Of a stretch of 64,000 nt of DNA, positions 36,558-47,168 are shown in pieces; position 1 is the first letter of the stretch; every line of letters starts with the position of its first letter. The position numbers and the translations under genes were made by a program. The stretch comes from Paracoccus sp. DMF-8. Its GTDB lineage: Bacteria; Pseudomonadota; Alphaproteobacteria; Rhodobacterales; Rhodobacteraceae. The DNA lies in NCBI RefSeq assembly GCF_029309835.1, contig NZ_JARJHL010000018.1, positions 124,001-188,000 of the forward strand. Reading direction: 5' to 3'. The notes under the pieces were generated by a model. It was not told the DNA's origin. It made no database searches and saw only the letters and a list, made by a program, of their open reading frames with translations.

Positions 36558-37862
36558 ATGGCCAGCCCGCGCCCCTTTTCGCGTTTCGAATTCATGATCG
36601 CATGGCGCTATCTGCGTGCAAGGCGGGCCGAGGGTGGGGTCAGCGTGATGACCTGGATCAGTCTGATCGGGATCACCCTGGGCGTCATGGCGCTGGTCGC
36701 CACGCTGGCCGTCAGGGCCGGGTTTCGCGCGGATTTCGTCGATTCCGTGGTCGGCGCCAATGCCCATAGCACCGTCTATTACCCGCCCGGCAGCATCACC
36801 AACGAACTGACCGACGAGATTTATACCGTCCCCGGTCTGGTCGAGGATTATCAGGATCTGGCGGCCCGGCTGGCGGCGGTTCCGGGCGTTACCCATGCGG
36901 TGCCGACGGTCAAGGGGCAGGTCATGGCCTCGGCCGGGGACCGGGCCAATGTGGCAGAGGTCCTTGGCATTTCGCTGGACGATCTCAAGGCGATGACGCG
37001 CATCGTCAACCCGGAAACCGGCTATGGCGATATCGACGCGCTGCAGGGCGACGGCATCGCGATCGGCATGGGGATCGCGCGCGAATTGGGGGTTGGCGTC
37101 GGCGACAAGGTCACGCTGACGGCCCCGAACGGCGCCAAGACGGCCTTTGGCACGACGCCGCGGATCGATTCCTATACCGTCGTCTATGTCTTTTCCGCGG
37201 GCCGCTATGACATCGACCGCACCCGCATCTACCTGCCGCTGGACGAGGCGCAGTCCTTTTTCAACCGCGAGGGCGTGGCCGACGAAATCCAGGTTTTCGT
37301 CAATGATGTCGAAAGGATCGACGACTGGACGCCTGAACTGATCGGCGTCGCGGGGCAGGGCGCGATGATCTGGACGTGGAAAGATGCCTGGGGCGATATC
37401 CTGAGCTCGCTCAAGGTCGAGGATGACGTGATGTTCATCATCCTGTCGATTCTGGTGCTGATCGCGTCGATGAACATCACCTCGGGGCTGATCATGCTGG
37501 TCAAGAACAAGGGCCGCGACATCGGCATCCTGCGCACGATGGGCCTGACCGAAGGGTCGATCCTGCGGGTGTTTTTCCTGTGCGGCGCCTTCACCGGGAT
37601 CATCGGCACGATTGCCGGGGTGCTTCTGGGGGTCGCGCTGTCGCTGAACGTCGATCACATCATGACCTTCGTGAACTGGCTGTCGAACGGCGGTGCGTGG
37701 GAACCTTCGGTGCGCGGCATCTATCAACTGTCGGCGAAGCTGCAGGCCGCCGATATCGCCAAGGCGGTCGGGCTGTCGCTGTTTCTGTCCTTTGTCGTCA
37801 CCATCTTTCCGGCGCGGCGCGCGGCGCGCATGAACCCGGTCGAGGCTTTGCGCTATGAATGA
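36558..37862 (+). CDS. lolC: Lipoprotein-releasing ABC permease LolC/E
   Basis: Inner-membrane subunit that extracts outer-membrane lipoproteins and hands them to LolA. The 434 residues show an N-terminal helix (GGVSVMTWISLIGITLGVMA), a large periplasmic domain and three C-terminal helices of the FtsX fold, with GRDIGILRTMGLTEGSILRV and the end FPARRAARMNPVEALRYE. Alphaproteobacteria usually have one such gene rather than separate lolC and lolE. It overlaps lolD by 8 bases. Confidence 0.93.
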   Translation: MASPRPFSRFEFMIAWRYLRARRAEGGVSVMTWISLIGITLGVMALVATLAVRAGFRADFVDSVVGANAHSTVYYPPGSITNELTDEIYTVPGLVEDYQDLAARLAAVPGVTHAVPTVKGQVMASAGDRANVAEVLGISLDDLKAMTRIVNPETGYGDIDALQGDGIAIGMGIARELGVGVGDKVTLTAPNGAKTAFGTTPRIDSYTVVYVFSAGRYDIDRTRIYLPLDEAQSFFNREGVADEIQVFVNDVERIDDWTPELIGVAGQGAMIWTWKDAWGDILSSLKVEDDVMFIILSILVLIASMNITSGLIMLVKNKGRDIGILRTMGLTEGSILRVFFLCGAFTGIIGTIAGVLLGVALSLNVDHIMTFVNWLSNGGAWEPSVRGIYQLSAKLQAADIAKAVGLSLFLSFVVTIFPARRAARMNPVEALRYE

Positions 37863-38534
37863 CATTCTGAAACTGGACGCGATTTCCAAGACCTATGCGC
37901 GCGCCAGCGCCCCGGCCGTCAAGGTCCTGTCCGGGCTGGACCTGACGGTCGGCACGGGCGAGGTCGTGGCGCTGGTCGCGCCCTCGGGTGCGGGGAAATC
38001 GACGCTGCTGCATATTGCGGGGCTGCTGGATACGCCGGACGCGGGCCGGGTCATTCTGAACGGGCGCGACATGACCGGCCTGTCCGACGCCGCCCGGACC
38101 GAGGCGCGGCGCAACGATCTGGGCTTTGTCTATCAGTTCCATCACCTGCTGCCCGAATTTTCGGCCGCCGAAAACATCATCCTGCCGCAACTGGCGAATG
38201 GCCGGCCGCAGGCGGATGCGCGCGCCCGTGCGCTCGATCTGCTGGGCCGGGTCGGCTTGGGCGACCGCGCCGATCACCGGCCCGCCGAAATGTCGGGGGC
38301 GAACAGCAGCGCGTGGCCTTTTGCCGGGCGCTTGCGAATGATCCTGCGCTGCTTCTGGCCGATGAGCCGACCGGCAATCTGGACCCGGCGACATCGGACC
38401 GGGTGTTCGACATGCTGGTCGGGCTGGTGCGCGACACCGGCCTTTCGGCGCTGATCGCGACCCATAACCTTGATCTGGCCGCGCGCATGGACCGGGTCAT
38501 CGACCTCGCCGCGCTGCAAGGGCCGCGCGGCTAG
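37855..38534 (+). CDS. lolD: Lipoprotein-releasing ATPase LolD, apparent frameshift
   Basis: ATPase partner of the Lol complex. Walker A APSGAGKST and Q-loop YQFHHLLPEFSA are normal. The signature should read MSGGEQQRVAFCRAL, but the G run at 38295-38299 has five bases where six are needed, so the raw frame goes off there. The second half is intact in the next frame: LLLADEPTGNLD and ATHNLDLAARMDRVIDL, stop at 38534. Because the Lol system is normally essential and the lesion is a homopolymer, a base-calling error is the likely cause. Confidence 0.9.
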
Positions 38535-39304
38535 GTCTTGTCGGACACGATGCGAAAACGCGCGCGGCGTTCCTCGGGCGTGTCCGCCTCGCGGTGGCGC
38601 TGGTCCGGGGGGGCGGCGCGAAAGGGCGCGGGCGGTTCGGCGAAACCATGGGATGAGGGCGAAGGCTCCAGCACCACGGCGCCGGGAATCACCGGCTGGC
38701 ATTCGTCGCCGGTAATGTCGAAACGGCGCGGCGCCTGACCGATCTCGCCCTCGGCGATGAAACAGCCCAGGGCGCGCGTCACATCGCCCAGATCCGAGCG
38801 CAGGGGCAGCAGCAACAGCCGCGCATCCAGCGCGGGCTGCGCATAGGCGCCTTCGGAATACAGGCGGATTTCCGCGATCTGAGGGGCCTTGAAAACGCTT
38901 TCCAGCACATCCGACAGCCGCCCGCGGCCACGCGCATTGATCAGCGCACACAGGGGCATGCCGCGCACCTCCATCCCCATCAGGTCGATCAGATGGCGCC
39001 CGGCCAGACGAAAGCGCGCGGCCCCCGGCGCGATGCGTTCAAGGATAAAGGCATAATCCAGCGCATTGCGGATGCCGCGCGGCTCGACATCGGCGCGCAT
39101 CGGAATGGCGCGGCCCTTGCGCAGGCTTTCCCAATAGGCCCGCATCTCCAGAATGATCTGGCCGGGGCGGATGCGGTCGAAATCGGCAAGGCGCAGCAGT
39201 TCGCCGGGCTTTTGCCGGGGATCGTCCTGGGGGGCGTCCCTGGAATCGGAGCCGGCCGGGGGCAAGGTCTTTGCGCCTGGTTCCTGATCGTCATTGCTGA
39301 ACAT
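38531..39304 (-). CDS. PAS_5-type PAS domain protein
   Basis: A 257-residue soluble protein of a type common in Rhodobacterales and Rhodospirillales. The core is LEMRAYWESLRKGRAIPMRA, DVEPRGIRNALDYAFILERI and FRLAGRHLIDLMGMEVRGM. The Pro/Arg-rich C-terminus looks disordered, and there is no kinase or other output domain. It is convergent with lolD, overlapping by four bases. Signal and partner are unknown. Confidence 0.75.
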   Translation of the reverse strand: MFSNDDQEPGAKTLPPAGSDSRDAPQDDPRQKPGELLRLADFDRIRPGQIILEMRAYWESLRKGRAIPMRADVEPRGIRNALDYAFILERIAPGAARFRLAGRHLIDLMGMEVRGMPLCALINARGRGRLSDVLESVFKAPQIAEIRLYSEGAYAQPALDARLLLLPLRSDLGDVTRALGCFIAEGEIGQAPRRFDITGDECQPVIPGAVVLEPSPSSHGFAEPPAPFRAAPPDQRHREADTPEERRARFRIVSDKT

Positions 39305-39483
39305 GTCGCGAACTCGGTAACGTTTTCTGACTTGGATACTGTCTTTGGATAGTATTTTTCAGCCGCGAATCCGACCGAAATGTTGACGAGTGGTTAAAGC
39401 GGCCCGGTTCATCCCTGAAATCCATCGCGAAACCCTGTCTTCCGTCAGGTCTTGACCCCGCCAGCCCTGCCGCGCATTGAACC

Positions 39484-39511
39484 CTGACAGCAGGGAAAGC
39501 TGACAGCAGGG
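39484..39511. repeat. Short tandem repeat before gmk
   Basis: CTGACAGCAGGG occurs at 39484-39495 and again at 39500-39511, ending 16 bases before the gmk start. A spacer of four bases separates the copies. It lies in the translation-initiation region, so it may affect expression; no known motif is matched. Confidence 0.5.
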
Positions 39512-39527
39512 CAGGCACGGGGCGCAT

Positions 39528-40160
39528 ATGGAACGCAGCGGACTTCTGATCATCCTCTCCTCTCCTTCGGGGGCAGGCAAGTCCACTTTGGCACGGCGGC
39601 TGATCGAATGGGATCCGACGCTGAAATTTTCGGTATCCGCGACGACGCGCCAGCCCCGCCCCGGAGAGATCGACGGCCAGCATTACTATTTCCGCAGCCG
39701 CGACGAATTCCAGCAGATGGTCGCCGCCGGTCAGATGCTGGAACATGCCGAGGTTTTCGGCAATTTCTACGGCACCCCGCGCGCGCCGGTCGAATCGGCG
39801 ATGCAGCAGGGGGCGGATACGCTGTTCGATGTCGATTGGCAGGGCGGCCAGCAGATCCGCGCCTCTGCGCTTGGCAGCCATGTCGTGTCGATCTTTGTCC
39901 TGCCGCCCAGCATGGGCGAACTGGAACGGCGCCTGCACAGCCGGGGCCAGGATTCCGATCAGGTGATCCGCGGCCGCATGGAAAAAAGTCTGAATGAAAT
40001 CAGCCATTGGGCCGAATATGATTATGTTCTGGTCAATGATGACCTGGACCGCTCGACCGAGGCGCTCAAGACCATCCTGACGGCCGAACGCCTGCGCCGC
40101 GACCGTCAGACCGGCCTTGGCCCCTTTGTCCGCAAACTGATGGAGGAGCAAGGCGCATGA
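39528..40160 (+). CDS. gmk: Guanylate kinase
   Basis: Phosphorylates GMP to GDP. The 210 residues include the P-loop SSPSGAGKSTLARR, the GMP-binding segment FSVSATTRQPRPGEIDGQHY and VDWQGGQQIR. The length is standard. Start ATG 39528; the stop overlaps the next gene (ATGA). Confidence 0.96.
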   Translation: MERSGLLIILSSPSGAGKSTLARRLIEWDPTLKFSVSATTRQPRPGEIDGQHYYFRSRDEFQQMVAAGQMLEHAEVFGNFYGTPRAPVESAMQQGADTLFDVDWQGGQQIRASALGSHVVSIFVLPPSMGELERRLHSRGQDSDQVIRGRMEKSLNEISHWAEYDYVLVNDDLDRSTEALKTILTAERLRRDRQTGLGPFVRKLMEEQGA

Positions 40161-40675
40161 TCTGGGAACTTGACGGGGTCCGCCCCGAAATCGCTGAAAG
40201 CGCATGGGTCGCGCCCGATGCGCAGCTGATGGGCCATGTCGTGCTGGAACCCGACAGCAGCGTCTGGTGGGGCGCCGTCCTGCGCGGCGACAACGAGGTG
40301 ATCCGCATCGGGCGCGGCTCGAACGTGCAGGATCTGTGCGTCTTTCACACCGATCCCGGCCATCCGCTGCCGATCGGGGAAAACTGCACCATCGGCCACC
40401 GCGCCATCCTGCATGGCTGCCAGATCGGCGACGGCGCGCTGATCGGCATGGGCGCGACCATCCTGAACGGCGCGAAAATCGGCGCGGGGGCGCTGATCGG
40501 CGCGGGTGCCCTGATCGCCGAGGGCAAGGAAATCCCCCCCGGCGCGCTGGTCATGGGGGCGCCGGGCAAGGTCATCCGCGAGCTGGACGCCGCCGCGCAG
40601 GCCGGGCTGATCGCCTCGGCCGAACGCTATCAGGCCAATGCCCGCCGGTTCCGTGCCGGTTTGCGGCAGATCTGA
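40157..40675 (+). CDS. Gamma-carbonic-anhydrase-like hexapeptide protein (YrdA type)
   Basis: A 172-residue left-handed beta-helix protein. The gamma-CA signature is WWGAVLRGDNEVIRIG, with metal-ligand histidines in VFHTD, TIGHRAILHGC. Members of this group are trimers that bind zinc or iron; many have weak or no measured CA activity. Coupled to gmk and to phoR (TGATG). Confidence 0.88.
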   Translation: MIWELDGVRPEIAESAWVAPDAQLMGHVVLEPDSSVWWGAVLRGDNEVIRIGRGSNVQDLCVFHTDPGHPLPIGENCTIGHRAILHGCQIGDGALIGMGATILNGAKIGAGALIGAGALIAEGKEIPPGALVMGAPGKVIRELDAAAQAGLIASAERYQANARRFRAGLRQI

Positions 40676-41744
40676 TGGGACCCGACATGCCCGCACCCTC
40701 TGCCGAAGAGCTGATCGAGGCGGTGCCGAATGCGATGCTGGCGGTCGACCGCTCGACCCGGCTGATTCTGGCCAATGCGGCGGCGCGCGAACTGTTCGGC
40801 GCCGGGCCGGTCGGGCGGCCCTTCGTCACCGCGATCCGTCATCCCCAGATCAACGACGCCGTCGAGACGCATTCTGGGCGAGACCGCGCCAGAGCGCGGC
40901 GCAGCTGACCGCCCAGATCAGCGCCGAGGGGCGCGATCTGTCGGTCGATGTCAGCATCACCCCGATCAGCATCGGCACCCGTCGCGGCGTCGTGGTGGCG
41001 CTGGTCGACCGCACCTCGCTGGAACGCGCGGATGAAATGCGGCGCGATTTCGTCGCCAATGTCAGCCATGAATTGCGCACGCCCCTGACCGCGCTGCAGG
41101 GCTTCATCGAAACCCTGCGCGGCCCGGCGCGGAACGACCCCAAGGCCCGCGACCGCTTTCTGGACATCATGGAACGCGAGGCGGGCCGGATGAACCGGCT
41201 GATCGCGGATCTGCTGTCGCTCAGCCGGGTCGAATCCGAAGAACGCCGCCGCCCGGCCGAGAGCGTCGATCTGCTGGCCCTGTTGCGCAATGTCGTGGCG
41301 ACGCTGACGCAGGCGGCGGCTGCGGCGGGTGTGCGGATCGAACTGGCCGCGGTGTCGGACCCGGTTGCGGTTGCGGGCGATGCCGACCAGCTTGTGCAGG
41401 TCTTTCACAACCTGATCGAAAACGCGGTGAAATATGGTGGCGCGGGCGAGCGCGTCCGGCTGGAAGCTGCCCATATCGACCACGAACCGGTCGTGCGCGG
41501 CGCGGCCTGGGCGATCACCGTCGCCGATGAGGGCGAAGGCATCGACGCCCTGCATCTGCCCCGCCTGACCGAACGGTTCTACCGCGTCGATACCCACCGT
41601 TCGCGCGAAAAGGGTGGCACGGGGCTGGGGCTGGCGATCGTCAAGCACATCATCAACCGCCATCGCGGTCGCCTGCGGATCGAAAGCGAAAAGGGCGTGG
41701 GTAGCCGCTTTACCGTGGTGCTGCCCGAAATGCCGATGCGGTAA
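40675..41744 (+). CDS. phoR: PhoR-like sensor histidine kinase, frameshift near residue 65
   Basis: Two-component kinase of about 355 residues. It has a PAS domain (AVPNAMLAVDRSTRLILANA), then HisKA with H-box NVSHELRTPLTALQGFIETL, and HATPase_c with N-box NLIENAVKYGG, G1 DEGEGI and G2 GGTGLGLAIVKHI. One extra base near 40866-40871 (GAGACGCATT) breaks the frame between the PAS start and the remainder. No transmembrane segment is predicted, so it would be cytosolic. No phoB or pst genes follow; a terminator does. Confidence 0.85.
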
Positions 41745-41775
41745 TGCCGATGCGCTGAAGCATCGCAGATGACCA

Positions 41776-41810
41776 ATGACAAACCCCGCCGGTTCCGGCG
41801 GGATTGTCAT
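41776..41810. terminator. Bidirectional terminator between phoR and purF
   Basis: Long stem: ATGACAA at 41776-41782 pairs with TTGTCAT at 41804-41810, and CCCGCCGG-TT-CCGGCGGG forms the core at 41785-41802. It separates the convergent genes phoR and purF and suits both. Confidence 0.75.
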
Positions 41811-41820
41811 GTGCAGCGGG

Positions 41821-43333
41821 TCATTCCGCCGCGTGATTGGTGGTGACCGGCGCGGTTTCGGAACCGGGCTTCATGTGGAAGCCGCGTTCCAGCTGGTCGA
41901 ATGGTGCGACCGGATAATCGCCGGAAAAGCAGGCGTCGCAATATTGCGGGCAGGAGTTGTTGCGCCCGTTCGCCTCGCCGGCGGCGCGGTAAAGCCCGTC
42001 CAGCGACACGAAACGCAGGCTGTCCACGCCGATCCATTCGCGCATGTCCTCGGGCGTCATGTTCGCGGCCAGCAGCTTGTCGCGGTCGGGCGTGTCGACG
42101 CCGTAGAAGCAGGGCCATGCCGTCGGCGGGCTGGCGATGCGGAAATGCACCTCGTCGGCGCCGGCGTCCAGGATCATGTCCTTGATCTTGCGCGCAGGTC
42201 GTGCCGCGCACCACCGAATCGTCGACCAGCACCACGCGCTTGCCCCTGACCAGCGCCCGGTTGACGTTCAGCTTCAGCCGCACGCCCATGTTGCGGATCT
42301 GCTCGGTCGGCTCGATGAAGGTCCGGCCCATGTACTGGTTGCGGATGATGCCCATGCCAAAGGGGATGCCGCTTTCATGGGCGATAGCCGATGGCTGCCG
42401 GGCGTGCCGCGAGTCGGGCACCGGGCAGACCAGATCGGCCTCGACCGGGGCCTCGCGGGCCAGTTCCACGCCGATCTGGCGCCGGGTCTCATAGACCGAG
42501 CGGCCGCCGATGATCAGATCGGGGCGCGAGAAATAGACATGCTCGAAAATGCAGAACCGGCCCTTGGAGGGGCCGAAGGGGCGCGATGCTTTCGATCTCG
42601 CCCTTCGAGATCACCACCATCTCGCCCGGATCGATCTCGCGGATGAACTCGGCGCCGATGATGTCCAGCGCGCAGGTTTCCGAGGACAGCACGAAGCCGT
42701 CGTCGCCGACCTTGCCCAGCACCAGCGGCCGCACGCCCAAGGGGTCGCGCACGCCGATCAGCTTGGTGCGGGTCATGGCGATGACCGAAAACGCACCCTC
42801 GACCCGGCGCAGCGCGTCCTTCATCCGTTCGGGGATATTGCGTTGGATCGAGCGCGCCATCAGGTGGATGATGCATTCGCTGTCCGACGCTGGACTGGAA
42901 GATCGAGCCACGCTCGATCAGTTCGCGGCTGCAGCGCCATGGCATTGGTGATATTGCCGTTATGCGCAATCGCGCAGCCGCCCATGGCGAATTCGCCGAA
43001 AAACGGCTGGACGTCGCGAATCGCCGTCGCGGCCTTGGTGCCTGCGGTCGAATAGCGGACATGGCCGATGGCCAGCGGCCCCGGCAGCGTTTCCATCGTC
43101 GATTGCTTGGTGAAATTGTCGCGCACATAGCCAAAGCGATGGGCGCTGTTGAAGCCCGCTGTCCGGCGTCATGGGCTGATGATGCCGCCGGCTTCCTGGC
43201 CCCGGTGCTGCAGGGCGTGCAGGCCAAGGGCGACGAAATTGGCCGCATCGGTGACGCCGATGACGCCGAACACGCCGCATTCTTCATGCAGACGGTCCGA
43301 ATCGAAGGGATGGGCAAGGAATGGCTGCATCAT
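41821..43333 (-). CDS. purF: Amidophosphoribosyltransferase, several apparent frameshifts
   Basis: First committed step of purine synthesis: PRPP plus glutamine to phosphoribosylamine. The protein can be read across frames: LHEECGVFGVIGVTDAA with the N-terminal nucleophile Cys region, GPLAIGHVRYSTAG, CAIAHNGNITNAMAL, GVRDPLGVRPLVLG, GMGIIRNQYMGRTFIEP, PRPP loop VVLVDDSVVRGTT and a C-terminal CPQYCDACFSGDYP. Indels are needed near 43160, 43175, 42905, 42925, 42586 and 42196 (net +4 bases). Removing them gives 502 residues, the normal size. Confidence 0.93.
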
Positions 43334-43403
43334 TACCGTCTCAGGTCCTGTGGCTCTGCCGTTGGCGCTACCGTCTATGTAGGGCTGTGGCCGGGAAAAG
43401 TCA

Positions 43404-43426
43404 CGCCCCGCCGAACAGGCGGGGCG
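43404..43426 (-). terminator. Hairpin between cvpA and purF
   Basis: CGCCCCGCC-GAACA-GGCGGGGCG at 43404-43426, followed on the minus strand by TGACTTTTCC. The T run is weak, so it may attenuate rather than fully terminate cvpA transcripts before purF. Confidence 0.5.
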
Positions 43427-43467
43427 AACATTTTGTCATCAGACCGCCTTAATGCGGTTACCCGGTC

Positions 43468-44088
43468 TTAATTCGCGGGGTTTTCCGGCGTCGGGGCGGC
43501 GGGCATTTCCGTCGCGGGCGTCACCGAAGCGCCATCTGCGACGCAGCTGCGCACCATCTGTTCGTAACGTCCGACGATCCAGCCCGGCGCATCCTGCGGG
43601 ATCTGTTCGCCGACCTGACCGCTGAGGCGGTTGAAGACCTGCGCAGACCGCGAGTTGTCCACCACCGCGACGGGTTCGGATGCCATGACCCGGTCATAGA
43701 CGATGAAGGCCACCGCAACCAGCAGCACGCCCCGCGCCACGCCGAACAGGAACCCCATGCCCTGATCCACGCCGCCAAGCGCCGAACGCTGCACCACCGA
43801 TGAAAACAGCGGCGTGATGACCGAGAAAATCACCAGCGCCACGGCAAAGACCACGGCGAAACCGGCGATTGTGGCCAATTCGCAGCTATCGGCCAGAAAA
43901 CGGTTCAGGCCGGGGACCTGCGCCACCATCGGCCGGACCGTCGCCGCAAAGATGAAGGCCAGCACCGCCGCGCCGATCCATCCCAGAATCGCCAGCGATT
44001 CGCGGACGAAGCCCCGCGCATAGGCGAGGATCGCAGATAGGATGATGACAGCCGCGACAATGCCGTCGATGATCGTGAAACCGTCCAT
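43468..44088 (-). CDS. cvpA: CvpA-family membrane protein
   Basis: A 206-residue protein with four N-terminal transmembrane helices (for example IDGIVAAVIILSAILAYARG and LAILGWIGAAVLAFIFA) and a soluble Pro/Ala-rich tail. CvpA was named for colicin V production; its role is in envelope homeostasis and is not well defined. Placement directly upstream of purF is a widely conserved arrangement. Confidence 0.9.
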   Translation of the reverse strand: MDGFTIIDGIVAAVIILSAILAYARGFVRESLAILGWIGAAVLAFIFAATVRPMVAQVPGLNRFLADSCELATIAGFAVVFAVALVIFSVITPLFSSVVQRSALGGVDQGMGFLFGVARGVLLVAVAFIVYDRVMASEPVAVVDNSRSAQVFNRLSGQVGEQIPQDAPGWIVGRYEQMVRSCVADGASVTPATEMPAAPTPENPAN

Positions 44089-44130
44089 TTATCCGTCCCT
44101 CCGCAGGGTTTGCCTGCGCTGGTGGGCCTG

Positions 44131-45494
<1,364 letters not shown>

Positions 45495-45721
45495 TTCCCG
45501 GCTTGTCGCAAATCGGGCGCGCTCAGGCAAGCCGCTGCGGGCAGGGGCAGCCCGTGCGCCGGATCGCAACACCGGGGCGGATGGGGCCCCGTTGCGGGCG
45601 TGACGCGCTACAAGCAGGGGGCTGGGACGATTGCCGCAGAATTGTCGTGCCAGCGTTGCCGCGCCTTGTCGGGCGGGGGGTGCCGGGCGCAAGTTGTGGG
45701 GCGCCAGTTGCGGTGGGCAGT

Positions 45722-46912
45722 TTACTGCGCGCCCAGCCCCGCCCGCATCATCATGCGCCGCACCGGGCCGCTGGCATACAGGCTGCCCAGCATCGCGGCG
45801 CGCAGGTCGCGCAGGGGCCGGGCGGTGACCATGCTGGCGCGGTTCAGCGCGTCGATGCCGGTCAGGCGGGCCAGCGCCTCGGGGCGGCGATGGCGGGCGA
45901 ATGCGGCCAGACTGGCGGCAGAGCCCGGCTCGTCGCGCGACAGTTCAAGCAGCGCGGCCAGATCGGCAAGGCTCATGTTCAGCCCCTGCGCGCCGATCGG
46001 GGGGACGACATGGGCGGCCTCGGCGATCAGGGCGGTGCGCGGGCCGGTGAAGGCATCGGCGATCTGGCTGATGATCGGCCATGTCGTCAGCCGCGTGGCT
46101 TGGGTCAGATGGCCCAGCACCCCGGCGGAACGTGCATTCATCGCGGCCTGAAAATCCTCGCGCGGCAGGGCGGACAGCCGGGCGATTTCCGGGCCGCGTT
46201 CCAGCCAGACCACGGCGGAGGAATGGCGCCCCTCGCGGTCGGGCAGCGGCACCAGCGTAAAAGGCCCGCCGGAACGATGCACCTCGGTCGAGATATTGTC
46301 ATGCGGCCGGTCATGGGTCACGGCAAAGGCCAGTGCCTTTTGCCCGTAACGGATCGTGCGCACACCGATGCCAAGCGCCTCGCGCACCGGCGAATTGCGG
46401 CCATCGGCGCCGACGACCAGCCGGGCATGGGCGCGGGTGCCGTCGCTCAGCGTGGCAATCGCGCCGGTTTCGCGGGCGACCAGATCCGCCGTTCCCGTGC
46501 CGGGGCGGAATTCGACATTCTGCAACTGCGTCAGCCGGGCCGAGATTTCGCGTTTCAACAGCCAGTTGGGCAGGTTCCAGCCAAAGGGCTTTTCGGAAAT
46601 CTCGGCGGCGTTGAATTCGCGCACCAGCCGCGCCTCGGACCGGGCGCCGCCGGCATCGACGATGCGCATGATCTGCAAAGGCGTCGCGTGGGGGGCCAGC
46701 ATGTCCCACAGCCCGGCTTCGGCCAGAATGCCGATCGAGGGTTGCAGAAAGGCGGTCGAACGCAGGTCCGAACCCGCCGCCGCTTCCTCGGTCACCGGGG
46801 GGGCGGGATCGACGCATAACACGCGGAACCCCGCGCTGCCGAAAGCCGCAGCCGCGACCAGCCCGGCAATCCCGCCGCCCGAGACAAGGATATCGACCTG
46901 CGTATCGGGCAT
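45722..46912 (-). CDS. UbiH/UbiF-family FAD-dependent hydroxylase
   Basis: Flavin monooxygenase of 396 residues of the ubiquinone-hydroxylase family: dinucleotide motif ILVSGGGIAGLVAAAAF, the second FAD motif LVVGADGRNSPVREALGI, and the third segment TALIAEAAHVVPPIGAQGLN. It probably hydroxylates a ring position of the ubiquinone precursor. The exact position cannot be read from the sequence. Start ATG 46912 (MPDTQVDILV). Confidence 0.86.
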   Translation of the reverse strand: MPDTQVDILVSGGGIAGLVAAAAFGSAGFRVLCVDPAPPVTEEAAAGSDLRSTAFLQPSIGILAEAGLWDMLAPHATPLQIMRIVDAGGARSEARLVREFNAAEISEKPFGWNLPNWLLKREISARLTQLQNVEFRPGTGTADLVARETGAIATLSDGTRAHARLVVGADGRNSPVREALGIGVRTIRYGQKALAFAVTHDRPHDNISTEVHRSGGPFTLVPLPDREGRHSSAVVWLERGPEIARLSALPREDFQAAMNARSAGVLGHLTQATRLTTWPIISQIADAFTGPRTALIAEAAHVVPPIGAQGLNMSLADLAALLELSRDEPGSAASLAAFARHRRPEALARLTGIDALNRASMVTARPLRDLRAAMLGSLYASGPVRRMMMRAGLGAQ

Positions 46913-46919
46913 GGCCGCG

Positions 46920-47141
46920 TCAGAACCCCGCCGCATAGGCGACCAGCATCACCATCACCAGGGCCGCCGCCGCCAGCGCGACCATGGTCAGGCCGGGCAG
47001 GCCCCAGATCCATGTGATCGCGACCACAACGGCGACCACCAGCAAAAGCACCAGCATGATGGCGCGGACCGTGCGCGCCTCGGCGCGGTCATCTGCGGCA
47101 TGGGGCATGGTTTCGGCGGCGGTTTTGGCGTGGTTGCTCAT
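46920..47141 (-). CDS. Small two-helix membrane protein, unknown
   Basis: A 73-residue protein with a charged N-terminus (HAADDRAEARTVR) and two consecutive hydrophobic helices (AIMLVLLLVVAVVVAITWIW, then MVALAAAALVMVMLVAYAAG). It ends 8 bases before the UbiH-type gene in the same direction, so it is probably co-transcribed. GGAGCAAACAG precedes ATG 47141. No family is recognised. Confidence 0.7.
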   Translation of the reverse strand: MSNHAKTAAETMPHAADDRAEARTVRAIMLVLLLVVAVVVAITWIWGLPGLTMVALAAAALVMVMLVAYAAGF

Positions 47142-47168
47142 CTGTTTGCTCCTGGCGTCAGCCTGTCG

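Noticed and set aside
36366..37889. 507-codon open frame on the minus strand
   Set aside because: Antisense shadow of lolC, with low-complexity Arg/Asp/Gln composition.
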